A DNA stretch of 43,647 nucleotides from JBICIG01 sp043101605 (GTDB lineage Bacteria; Planctomycetota; Phycisphaerae; Phycisphaerales; UBA1924). The DNA lies in assembly GCA_043101605.1 (NCBI GenBank), contig JBICIG010000084.1:1-43647 (forward strand), in the 5' to 3' direction. Numbering within the stretch: position 1 is the first letter of the stretch; every line of letters starts with the position of its first letter. The translations under genes and the position numbers were made by a program. The notes under the pieces are model-generated. The model had not been told where the DNA came from and made no database searches. It saw only the letters and a program-made list of their open reading frames with translations. This document shows, in pieces, positions 1-7,578 of the stretch.

Positions 1-993
1 ACCCTCCCGAGCCTCGAGGGCATCGCCGTCAAACGCCCCGGGTTCGAGGTCTCCGACGCCATGATCGACGCCGAGGTCGAGAAGCTCTGCATCAACGAGG
101 GCGAGCTCGAGGAACGCGAGACGCCCGAACCCGGCGATTACCTCACCGGCCACGGCATCATGACCGGCGGCAAGGACGACGACGGCAACCCCAAGGAGTT
201 CTACAACATCAAGGGCGCCGTCGTGCAGGTCCCCGACAACGATTCCGGCGGCAAGGGCATGATCCTCGGCGTTCTCGTCGACGACTTCGCCAAGCAGCTC
301 GGCCTCCCCAAGCCCGGCGAGACCGCCACCGTCAAGGTTAAGGGTCCCGAGAACCACGAGGTCGAAGCCATCCGCGGCGAGGACCTCACCATCACCTTCC
401 AGGTCGACCGCGTCGATCGCATCATCCCCGCCGCGCCCGACGCCGTCGTCGCCGCGTTCGGCTTCCAGTCCCTCGACCAGCTCAAGGACGCCCTCCGCAC
501 CCGCCTCACCCAGCGGGCGATCGTCCGCCAGCAGTCGGCGATGCGGCAGCAGGTCTCCGACTACCTCATCGAGAACACCACCATCGAGCTGCCCGAGCGA
601 CTGACCGACCGCCAGGCCGCCCGCACCCTCGAACGCCGCCGTATGGAGCTCATGTACCGCGGCGTCTCCCCGACCGACATCGAGACCCACATGGCCGAAC
701 TCCGCGCCGCGTCGGCCGAGGTCGCCCAGCGCGAGCTCAAGCTCTTCTTCATCCTCAACCAGGCCGCCGACGACCTGGAGGTCAGCGTCTCCGAGGCCGA
801 GATCAACGGCCGCATCGCCCAGATGGCGATGGAGCAGGGCGTCCGCCCCGAGAAGCTCCGCAGAGACCTGATCTCCGGCAACCGCGTCGGCGCGATCTTC
901 CAGCAGATCCGCGAGCACAAGGCCATGGACGCCATCCTCGCCAAGGCCAAGGTCGAAGACGCTTCCCACGACGAAGGCGAAGGCAACGACTGA
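1..993 (+). CDS. tig: Trigger factor (ribosome-associated chaperone), 5'-truncated by window edge
   Basis: The open frame runs in from nucleotide 1, so the first ATG at 61 is internal and the gene begins outside the window. The visible start reads LEGIAVKRPGFEVSDAMID, typical of the end of the trigger factor N-terminal ribosome-binding domain. A middle FKBP-like region follows (GGKGMILGVLVDDFAKQLG), then a long helical SurA-like C-terminal domain from about APDAVVAAFGFQSLDQL with many Arg/Gln-rich helices. The family binds nascent chains at the ribosome exit tunnel. The tail ends in an acidic stretch (DEGEGND). The family call is confident from the conserved domain junction and C-terminal pattern. 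A hairpin terminator follows at 1042. Confidence 0.9.
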   Translation, partial: TLPSLEGIAVKRPGFEVSDAMIDAEVEKLCINEGELEERETPEPGDYLTGHGIMTGGKDDDGNPKEFYNIKGAVVQVPDNDSGGKGMILGVLVDDFAKQLGLPKPGETATVKVKGPENHEVEAIRGEDLTITFQVDRVDRIIPAAPDAVVAAFGFQSLDQLKDALRTRLTQRAIVRQQSAMRQQVSDYLIENTTIELPERLTDRQAARTLERRRMELMYRGVSPTDIETHMAELRAASAEVAQRELKLFFILNQAADDLEVSVSEAEINGRIAQMAMEQGVRPEKLRRDLISGNRVGAIFQQIREHKAMDAILAKAKVEDASHDEGEGND

Positions 994-1041
994 TCCGCGG
1001 AGCAACCCGCGGACGATCAACCAGACGCCCGATCAACTCCA

Positions 1042-1072
1042 GACGCCGCCCACCGACGGGCGGCGTCTTTCC
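1042..1072 (+). terminator. Intrinsic terminator after tig
   Basis: A perfect 9-bp stem GACGCCGCC / GGCGGCGTC (1042-1050 and 1059-1067) with an 8-nt loop is followed by TTTCCTT. It sits about 50 nt after the tig stop codon, as expected for a rho-independent terminator. Confidence 0.7.
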
Positions 1073-1110
1073 TTGGAGGAACGCGTCCGGGGCGACCTGC
1101 GGTCCGCGCA

Positions 1111-1142
1111 CAAAAAAACCCGCGCCGTCGCAGCGCGGGGTT
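1111..1142 (-). terminator. Intrinsic terminator for the minus-strand gene at 1168-1458
   Basis: Read on the minus strand, AACCCCGCGC and GCGCGGGTT form a strong stem followed by a run of seven T residues. It begins about 26 nt after the stop codon of the minus-strand zinc-ribbon membrane protein, so the two convergent transcripts each have their own terminator. Confidence 0.8.
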
Positions 1143-1167
1143 GCTCGGTCATTCAATTCGCAGTGAA

Positions 1168-1458
1168 TCAGCCCCGCCCGATCGGCTTGATTGAGTTCAG
1201 CCGCCCGCAGTTCGGGCACAGCACGCCGTGCTCGCCCGGCGTCGCCGGACCAAGCCGCTGCCCACATCCGTGGCACACGCCCTTGGACAGGCGCGAGGTC
1301 ATCGAACTCGCGACGAACGCCGCGGTCGCCACCGCGACGCCCACCACCGGCAGCACCGGCAAAGCCGCCCAGGTCAGCACGCCGATCGCCGCGAACAGCA
1401 ACCCCGCGACAAACACCACCAGCTTGATTCGAATCCGTTCGAGAACTGTCAAGTTCAT
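1168..1458 (-). CDS. Small membrane protein with C-terminal zinc ribbon, function unknown
   Basis: 96 residues. Residues about 10-55 form one or two hydrophobic helices (LVVFVAGLLFAAIGVLTWAA, then a second Val/Ala-rich segment). The C-terminal 40 residues carry CHGCG and CPNCG pairs, a zinc-ribbon pattern. The start is uncertain: GGAGG lies directly against this ATG, while TTG at codon 3 would have a normal 6-nt spacing from the same GGAGG. The neighbouring minus-strand gene at 1597-2241 also joins a zinc ribbon to two membrane helices, so the two may be functionally related. I do not recognise a named family. Confidence 0.6.
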   Translation of the reverse strand: MNLTVLERIRIKLVVFVAGLLFAAIGVLTWAALPVLPVVGVAVATAAFVASSMTSRLSKGVCHGCGQRLGPATPGEHGVLCPNCGRLNSIKPIGRG

Positions 1459-1596
1459 CCTCCATCGGAACGCGGACCCGCTCCCCGGGCCGATCGGAAT
1501 TGAACCTCCGCCGGAGCGCCGGTTCCACCCGCCCGGATGATTTCGGTGCTCCCCCCGGTTCGGATCCTCCGCCCCAGAAACACCTCTCCTACTACA

Positions 1597-2241
1597 TCAG
1601 ATCGGTCGGTAGAGGTCGATCACTTCTCTGATTTTGTTCGGATGGGGCATGTCCTGCACCTGGATCTCCACCCCATCCTGCCCCGCGCTCGAGATCCCGA
1701 TCGTCCCCACTCGCCAGATCCGCTGCCAGAAGCTCTGGGCGATCTGGATGTTGCGGATGTTGTCGTGCAGCACCTCGCTCGTCGCCTTGCTGAACAGCCC
1801 CCGGATCTCCGTCGACCGCTTGTTGGTGATGTCCAGCGCCGCCGACAGCACCATCAGCTTCCACCACCCGAACAGCCCCAGCGACACGACCAGCCCCAGC
1901 AGGCTCACCCACATCAGCCAACCCGGCGTCTTGCCCAGCGCACCGAACCAGATCAGACCGAACGCGCTCGCGAACGCCACCAGCGCCAGCCCGGTGAAGG
2001 TCAGCGGCCGAGCCCGGAACATCGCCGGCCGCACGAACATCACTCGCTCCTCGGGCCCGCGATCCGGCGGCAACCCCGCCGCCGATGGCTTGTCTCGCTT
2101 CCCGCTCGCTGCCGACGGCTTCGCCTCTGCCGCCGGCACGATGTTCATGTCCCCACAATCCGGGCACTCGATCCGTGACCCCGCCTCGGAGTCGGGAACC
2201 TCGAACGCGCGGTCGCATCGGTCGCAACTGAATCGGATCAT
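1597..2241 (-). CDS. Zinc-ribbon, two-TM, bacterial PH-domain membrane protein
   Basis: 214 residues starting at ATG 2241, chosen because AGGGGAGG lies 7 nt upstream; the longer in-frame start at 2295 has no such site. The N-terminus is a zinc ribbon (CDRCDRAFEVPDSEAG, then CPDCG). A polar linker follows, then two adjacent membrane helices (LTFTGLALVAFASAFGLIWF and GWLMWVSLLGLVVSLGLF). The C-terminal domain (TNKRSTEIRGLFSKATSEVL onward, ending DLYRPI) has the character of the bacterial PH-like domain (bPH2, YdbS-like). Such proteins are mostly of unknown role at the membrane. It is divergent from the glycosyltransferase operon across a 78-bp intergenic region. Confidence 0.7.
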   Translation of the reverse strand: MIRFSCDRCDRAFEVPDSEAGSRIECPDCGDMNIVPAAEAKPSAASGKRDKPSAAGLPPDRGPEERVMFVRPAMFRARPLTFTGLALVAFASAFGLIWFGALGKTPGWLMWVSLLGLVVSLGLFGWWKLMVLSAALDITNKRSTEIRGLFSKATSEVLHDNIRNIQIAQSFWQRIWRVGTIGISSAGQDGVEIQVQDMPHPNKIREVIDLYRPI

Positions 2242-2305
2242 CGAGCGGCCTCCCCTGTCAGCTCCCAATCTACCCGCACCCGCCGGGGGCTGCACCGCCC
2301 GCTTC

Positions 2306-2311
2306 TATACT
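2306..2311 (+). promoter_or_regulatory. Putative -10 element (TATACT) of the glycosyltransferase operon
   Basis: TATACT ends 8 nt before the ATG at 2320 and there is no ribosome binding site in between. The spacing puts the transcription start at or next to the ATG, so the mRNA is probably leaderless. No convincing -35 element is visible. Confidence 0.5.
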
Positions 2312-2319
2312 CGCTCCGC

Positions 2320-3882
2320 ATGCGGATCCTGCTCCTCAACTGGCCCAAGATCTGGCACGGCGCCCACCGCGGCGGCGGAATCAACGGCTACACCCAGAGC
2401 CTCGCACGCATCCTCTCCGCTCAACACCACCAAGTCCTCAGCCTCTGCGGCGGCACCCGCCGCGGGCCCGGCATGGGCGGCCGATGCCACATCCGTCGCC
2501 ACGCCGACTGGGAATCCGTCCGCGTCTTCGAACTCGTCAACTCCCCCTGCCGCGCCCCCTCGGCCCTCCAGTTCGACGACCCCGGGCCCGAGGCCTCCTC
2601 CCCCGAACTCGAAGCCGTTCTCGCCGACTTCGCCGCCATAGCCCGCCCGGATCTCGTCCACATCCAGTCGCTCGAGGGCTTCAGCGCCGGCTGCATCGAG
2701 TCGTTCCGCCGCGCCGGCGCCCGCGTCGTCTTCAGCCTGCACAACTACCACACCGTCTGCCCGCAGGTCTATCTCATGCAGGGCGGTGCCATCCCCTGCC
2801 GAGACTTCCAGAGCGGGCACGCTTGCGTCGGCTGCCTCACCAGGTTCGGCCCGCCCACCCCCCGACGCTCCGAAGACTCGCCCGCCATCCCCGTCACGAT
2901 CGAGGGCGCCGCCGATCGGGTCACCATCCCCGTGCGTGCGCCCGATGACGCGCTGGGCCCCATGCCGCCCGCCGGCTCCGATCAACGCGCCACGCCCGAG
3001 GGGCCCGCGTTCGATCCACCCCCCGAGGCCCGCGCCCCGCTCGACAACACGCCGACCCCCGAGCCGCAGAGCGACCGCTCTCCCAACGCCTACGCCCACC
3101 GCCGCAACGCGATGATCGACGCGCTCAACGCCTGCGACGCCGTCCTCGCCGTCTCCGACTTCGTTGCCCACAAGTTCATCGCGCTCGGCGTGCGCGCCGA
3201 CCGCGTCCGTCGTCTGACCATCGGCACGCGCATGACCGAACGCGCCGCCGACGAGCCTCACGCCATCGCCCCGCCGACTCCCTTCACCGAGGCCCCGGCT
3301 CGCCCCATCCGTCTCGTCTTCATCGGGCACCACAACCCCTACAAGGGGCTCCCGATGCTCCTCGACTCGCTCGAGGCGTGCGCACCCGCCACGCTCGCCC
3401 GGCTGCACTTGTCCGTCTTTGCCCAGCACGCCGAACCCATCGAGCACCGACTCCGCCGACTCGCCCCGCGTCTCGCCCGCCTCGACTTCGCCCCCGGCTA
3501 TCGCTACGACGACATCCCCTGGATCGTCGGCGGGGCCGATCTCGGCGTCGTCTGCTCCACCTGGTGGGACAACGCCCCGCAGACCGTCATGGAGTTCCTC
3601 GCCTGCGGCGTGCCCGTCCTCGGCGCCGAAGCCGGAGGCATCCCCGACTTCATCCGCCACGGCGAGAACGGCCTGCTCTTCCGCGCCAACGACCGCACCG
3701 CCCTCGCCGCCACGCTCGACCAACTCGCCGCCGACCCCGCACCCCTCGACCAACTCCGCGCCGGCGTGCGCCCACCCAAGTCCCTCGCCGAGCACGCCCG
3801 CGAGATCCTCGATCTCTATCGGGAACTGCTCGGGTCGGCGGATGCCACCCGGCGTCCGGACTATCCTCCCCATCCGGGCTGA
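2320..3882 (+). CDS. Glycosyltransferase family 4 (GT-B fold) with four-cysteine motif
   Basis: 520 residues, first gene of the GT4-GT2-GT4 operon. The N-terminal Rossmann-like half starts MRILLLNWPKIWHGAHRGGG with the glycine-rich acceptor loop. Residues 141-172 hold H141 and C147, C160, C169 and C172 (C-x12-C-x8-C-x2-C), a cysteine cluster seen in some GT4 enzymes. A Pro/Asp-rich, probably disordered insert fills about residues 176-250. The C-terminal donor-binding half has LVFIGHHNPYKG and the GT4 E-x7-E region MEFLACGVPVLGAEAGGIPD. It likely transfers a sugar from a nucleotide donor to a cell-surface glycan on the cytoplasmic side. The substrate cannot be read. It is a clear paralogue of the gene at 5640-7415. 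Confidence 0.85.
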   Translation: MRILLLNWPKIWHGAHRGGGINGYTQSLARILSAQHHQVLSLCGGTRRGPGMGGRCHIRRHADWESVRVFELVNSPCRAPSALQFDDPGPEASSPELEAVLADFAAIARPDLVHIQSLEGFSAGCIESFRRAGARVVFSLHNYHTVCPQVYLMQGGAIPCRDFQSGHACVGCLTRFGPPTPRRSEDSPAIPVTIEGAADRVTIPVRAPDDALGPMPPAGSDQRATPEGPAFDPPPEARAPLDNTPTPEPQSDRSPNAYAHRRNAMIDALNACDAVLAVSDFVAHKFIALGVRADRVRRLTIGTRMTERAADEPHAIAPPTPFTEAPARPIRLVFIGHHNPYKGLPMLLDSLEACAPATLARLHLSVFAQHAEPIEHRLRRLAPRLARLDFAPGYRYDDIPWIVGGADLGVVCSTWWDNAPQTVMEFLACGVPVLGAEAGGIPDFIRHGENGLLFRANDRTALAATLDQLAADPAPLDQLRAGVRPPKSLAEHAREILDLYRELLGSADATRRPDYPPHPG

Positions 3883-3930
3883 AACGAGCCCGCGGCGCTA
3901 TCGAGGGGACCCCGCCAAGCCGACCGACGC

Positions 3931-5643
3931 ATGACCAGATCGCACCTCCAACCCCGCCGACCCGTCGCGGTCGAAGCCCCGCCGACCACCCCCGCCGGCG
4001 ACGGGCACCCGCCCAAGGCGCCCGCCACGACCGCCTCCGTCGCCGTCCTCATCGTCACCTGGAACCGCTGGGAGATGGCAGACCGCGTCCTCGCCGCGAT
4101 CGCCCGCCAGTCCCATGATCCCTCCCGACTCGAGGTCGTCATCATCGACAACGCCTCGTCCGACGGCACGACCGACGAACTCGTCGCCCGATGGTCCCCC
4201 GAGCGTCTGGTCGACAACCCCACCCAAGCCGCGCTCGAACCGCGCTTCGCCCCCCGCGTCACCGGCCGCCGAAACGCCGCCGGTTTCGGATCGATGACCA
4301 TCATCCGCAACGGCTCCAACCTCGGCGGGTGCGGCGGCTTCAACACCGGGCTCGCGTGGACCCAGCACCGCGCCGCCTCCGAACCCGGCTTCAACCCCGA
4401 TTTCGTCTGGCTCGTCGATGACGATGTCGATCTGCCGACCGATGCGCTGGCCCAACTCGTCTCGGCCGCCAACGCCGATCCCTCTCTCGGGCTCGTCGGC
4501 TCGCGCACCTGCGATATCGACGACCGCGCGCGCACCATCGAGACCACCGTCTACTTGAACCCCGACACCGGGCTGATGGCCGACGAGCCCTCGCCCGCAC
4601 ACCCCCTCCACGAGTCGCACCGCCAATGGACCGCGACGGTGGGGGGGACCAAGGGCGGCACCGGCTACACCGGGCTCCGCCCCGTCGATGTCGTCAGCGC
4701 CTGCAGCCTCCTCGCGCGATGGTCCGCCGTCGAGCAGGTCGGGCTCTGGGACGGGCGATACTTCATCTACTGCGACGATGCGGATTGGTCGCTCCGCTTC
4801 GCCCGCGCCGGCTGGGGCGTGGCGCTCAACCTCGACGCCGTCGTCTACCACACCCCCTGGCACCACAAACTCACCCTCGCGAGGCTCTACTACGCCCAGC
4901 GCAACCTGCTCTGGATGCTCCGCAAGACCCTCCCCGCCGAACGCGTGCGACCTGTGCTCCGCGAGCGCCTCTCCGGGCTGCTGCGAGAGTCGCTCAAGGC
5001 GGCCCTGATGCGCCGGCTCACCCACGCCGAACTCATCCGCCGCAGCGTCAGCGATGCGATCGGCAACCGCGGCGGCAAACTCAGCCACCAGGCCCCGCCG
5101 ACGGTCACGCTGAAGGAAGCGATCGAGCGGTTCAGTGCACGCAACCCCGCGCAACTCGCGTTCCTCTGCAACCGACCGGCCTGCCAAGGCTGGGCGGACC
5201 AACTCAAGCAGGGCTTGACCCAGGCCGCCTCCGAGGCCCACCGCCCCGCCCCGGCGTGGACGCGGCTCGTGCGCAACGACCTGTCCCCTCAGCCTCGCGG
5301 CGACGAACGAACGATCGTCTACTCCCTCCGCCGTCGCTCCCGTCTCCGTCGGCAGCTTCCGCTCTGGTTCCACCGCCCAACCGCCGCGGTCGTCTTTGAC
5401 AACGGCAATGACTTCCCGCTCCTTTCCGGGCGCTGGACGCTCCACGCCGACCCCAAGGACCTCTCACGCGTCATGATCGAGCCCAACCGCCTCCGCGACC
5501 GACTCGCGTTCGGCGCGCGCTGGGGATGGACGCTCCTCCGCGCCGCGTGGTTTCTGCTGATGCTTCCCAAACTCCCCGCCCCGCAGTCGGCATCGTTCGA
5601 TCGCGTGGAGAAGGCTCCGGGCGACGGAGCCGCGACCGCATGA
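3931..5643 (+). CDS. Glycosyltransferase family 2, galactofuranosyltransferase-like (GT-A)
   Basis: 570 residues. After a Pro-rich N-terminus the GT-A domain begins VAVLIVTWNRWEMADRVLAA, followed by VIIDNASSDGT and the loop NLGGCGGFNTGL typical of GlfT2-like enzymes (COG1216). The metal-binding motif is D163-D164-D165 in WLVDDDV, and D282/D283/D285 in YCDDADWS is the likely catalytic acidic cluster. A later His-rich segment (YHTPWHHK) also resembles this group. The last 170 residues are a basic tail with a hydrophobic stretch near the end (WTLLRAAWFLLMLPKLP) that may associate with membrane. It starts 48 nt after the upstream GT4, and its stop overlaps the next start as ATGA, so the operon is tight. 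Galactofuranose as donor is only suggested by the family. Confidence 0.85.
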   Translation: MTRSHLQPRRPVAVEAPPTTPAGDGHPPKAPATTASVAVLIVTWNRWEMADRVLAAIARQSHDPSRLEVVIIDNASSDGTTDELVARWSPERLVDNPTQAALEPRFAPRVTGRRNAAGFGSMTIIRNGSNLGGCGGFNTGLAWTQHRAASEPGFNPDFVWLVDDDVDLPTDALAQLVSAANADPSLGLVGSRTCDIDDRARTIETTVYLNPDTGLMADEPSPAHPLHESHRQWTATVGGTKGGTGYTGLRPVDVVSACSLLARWSAVEQVGLWDGRYFIYCDDADWSLRFARAGWGVALNLDAVVYHTPWHHKLTLARLYYAQRNLLWMLRKTLPAERVRPVLRERLSGLLRESLKAALMRRLTHAELIRRSVSDAIGNRGGKLSHQAPPTVTLKEAIERFSARNPAQLAFLCNRPACQGWADQLKQGLTQAASEAHRPAPAWTRLVRNDLSPQPRGDERTIVYSLRRRSRLRRQLPLWFHRPTAAVVFDNGNDFPLLSGRWTLHADPKDLSRVMIEPNRLRDRLAFGARWGWTLLRAAWFLLMLPKLPAPQSASFDRVEKAPGDGAATA

Positions 5644-7415
5644 CCGCCGACCGCGTCGAACTCCCGATCGATCCCCCGCCCGGGTGGATGCGCACCGAGT
5701 CGCCGCGCACCATCGCGATCCTCGGCTGGGCGAGCGTCTCGAACCAGGCGCGCGAGGGCTCGGGCTACAACCTAGTCGCTTCAGAGACCGCCGCCGGCCT
5801 GGCGCTCAGCGGACACACCGTGCACGCCCTCCGGTCCGGAATGCACTACTCCTTCAGACCCGGCATCCGCATCGAGCCAGAGGATCCGTGGCGGGGCGTC
5901 TCGCAGTGGCGACTGGTCAACAGTCCCAACCTCTCCCCGGCCGTCTTCAACTTCCGCAACATGGAACGCGAGCGCAGCGCGCCCGCCGAATCCGCCGCCG
6001 TTCTGCGCTGGCTCGACCGCGTCCGGGCCGACCTCGTCCACATCCACTCGCTCGAGGGCTACCCGCTCGACCTGGTCCCGAAGATCCGCGACTCCGGGCG
6101 GCCCGTCGTCGTCACGCCGCACAACTACTGGTTCGTTTGCCCGCAGGTCGACCTGCTCCGCAACGAGACGCATGTCTGCACCGACTACGAGGGCGGCAAG
6201 GCGTGCGAAACCTGCCTGACCCCCGCGCCCCCGCGTCGAGCGCGCGCGCGCCGACGCATCGAGCAGTTTTCCGCCCGCCGCCTGGGTCCCGTCGGAGCCG
6301 CCGTCGTCCGCTCGTTCCTCCGCCATCGGCCCAAACTCGTGATCCCCAACCTCGGGCTCGGGAGCAAGAAAGGACGCGACGACCTGAACGATCCCCCGGT
6401 CGATCCCGATCTCGCGCTCGGCTTCGACCTTCCCCCGGCCGACCGTTCGGGGCTCATCGGCCCGGAGTTTCCCGTCGACGAAAGCGAGGAACTCACGCCG
6501 CTGGGCAAGTCGCCGATCGATCAGAATGAGCGCTTTCTCAACGCGACGCACCACCTCCGCGTGCTCAACGACTACGGGCGTCGCCGGGTGGAGGGGATCG
6601 CGGCGCTCAACGCCGCCGCCGTCGTCACGCCCCCCAGCGCCTTCATGGCCGACACGCACGAGCGCATGGGCCTCGACGCCGACAGACTCCGAGTGCTCCG
6701 GCTCGGGCTGCCGCATCTCGATCGCATTTATCGGCGCACCGCCGCCGCGCCGACCTACCGCACCAGGCCATGGTCGGCCCAGCACGACGACCGCCCGCTC
6801 CGCTTCGGGTTCTTCGGCACCGTGCGCCACAACAAGGGCGTCGACATCCTCGTGCGCGCGATCCAGGCGCTCGATCCAAGCGTGCGCGCCCGCTGCCACT
6901 TCATGCTCCACGCCGGCGGGGGGGACGGGCTCCACCGCCGCCGACTCGCGCGCCACCCGGAGGTCTCGTTCCTCGGCGGGTACGACCTGCTCCACCTCGT
7001 CTCGGCCGGCGCGACCTTCGATGTCGGCGTGCTGCCTCACATCTGGTTCGAGAACTCGCCGATCGTTTTGCTCGAGTTCCTCAGCGCCGGCAAGTTTGTG
7101 CTCGCGTCGCGCCTCGGCGGTCCGCCCGAGTGGATCCGCGAGCCAGCCGCCGGCGATCGCGACGCGCTCGGCAACGGGCTCATGTTCCCCGGGGGCGATC
7201 CCGAGGCGCTCGCCGAACGCATCACCCGACTCGCCACCGGCGCCGTCACCAGCCCCACGCCGGCGGAGATCCACGCGATGAGCCCGATCCGCAGCTACCC
7301 GGACTACATGGCCGAGGTCGAGGCGATCTACCGCCTGGCGCTCGGCGAGGGCCCTCATCCGGCTGAACCGGGATTCCCCCCGGCCTCGCCCTCGAGAGCA
7401 GGCGTCAACGCCTGA
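5640..7415 (+). CDS. Glycosyltransferase family 4, paralogue of the first operon gene
   Basis: 591 residues from ATG 5640, which overlaps the upstream stop (ATGA). This is preferred over a longer frame reaching back inside the GT2 gene. The GT-B architecture matches the gene at 2320: glycine-rich loop near SVSNQAREGSGYN, VHIHSLEGYPLD, then H161 and C167, C180, C189 and C192 with exactly the same spacing (C-x12-C-x8-C-x2-C). A basic and acidic insert of about 100 residues follows, longer than in the paralogue. The donor half has FGFFGTVRHNKGVD and LLEFLSAGKFVLASRLGGPPE. Together with the two genes before it, it probably adds successive sugars to a surface polysaccharide. Donor and acceptor are unknown. 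The stop codon lies inside a small palindrome (CAGGCG-TCAA-CGCCTG). Confidence 0.85.
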   Translation: MTADRVELPIDPPPGWMRTESPRTIAILGWASVSNQAREGSGYNLVASETAAGLALSGHTVHALRSGMHYSFRPGIRIEPEDPWRGVSQWRLVNSPNLSPAVFNFRNMERERSAPAESAAVLRWLDRVRADLVHIHSLEGYPLDLVPKIRDSGRPVVVTPHNYWFVCPQVDLLRNETHVCTDYEGGKACETCLTPAPPRRARARRRIEQFSARRLGPVGAAVVRSFLRHRPKLVIPNLGLGSKKGRDDLNDPPVDPDLALGFDLPPADRSGLIGPEFPVDESEELTPLGKSPIDQNERFLNATHHLRVLNDYGRRRVEGIAALNAAAVVTPPSAFMADTHERMGLDADRLRVLRLGLPHLDRIYRRTAAAPTYRTRPWSAQHDDRPLRFGFFGTVRHNKGVDILVRAIQALDPSVRARCHFMLHAGGGDGLHRRRLARHPEVSFLGGYDLLHLVSAGATFDVGVLPHIWFENSPIVLLEFLSAGKFVLASRLGGPPEWIREPAAGDRDALGNGLMFPGGDPEALAERITRLATGAVTSPTPAEIHAMSPIRSYPDYMAEVEAIYRLALGEGPHPAEPGFPPASPSRAGVNA

Positions 7416-7480
7416 GATCGCGTGGTTCTCGGACCCAGCGAAACTTCCCGGACCGACTTCCAGTAAGAGACACAGCCGAT

Positions 7481-7508
7481 CGCCGCACTCGACCGATGGA
7501 GTGCGGCG
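7481..7508. other. Perfect 10-bp hairpin between operon and tricorn gene
   Basis: CGCCGCACTC and GAGTGCGGCG pair perfectly around an 8-nt loop. It lies between the end of the glycosyltransferase operon and the tricorn gene, with no T-tract after it. It may stop the upstream transcript or shield its 3' end. A TAGACT hexamer a little downstream (7518-7523) could be the -10 box of the tricorn gene. Confidence 0.45.
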
Positions 7509-7578
7509 GCGGGGGGTTAGACTCACGCGCGCACGCGCCCGGTCATCACGCGTTCGTTTCATCACGGAGGAGTCCGCC

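Noticed and set aside
803..1528. 241-codon minus-strand frame over the tig end and the zinc-ribbon gene
   Set aside because: It covers two better-supported genes and a terminator, and reads as low-complexity Arg/Gly sequence.
7400..7415. Palindrome CAGGCG-TCAA-CGCCTG over the GT4 stop codon as a terminator
   Set aside because: The stem is short, lies partly inside the coding sequence and no T-tract follows.
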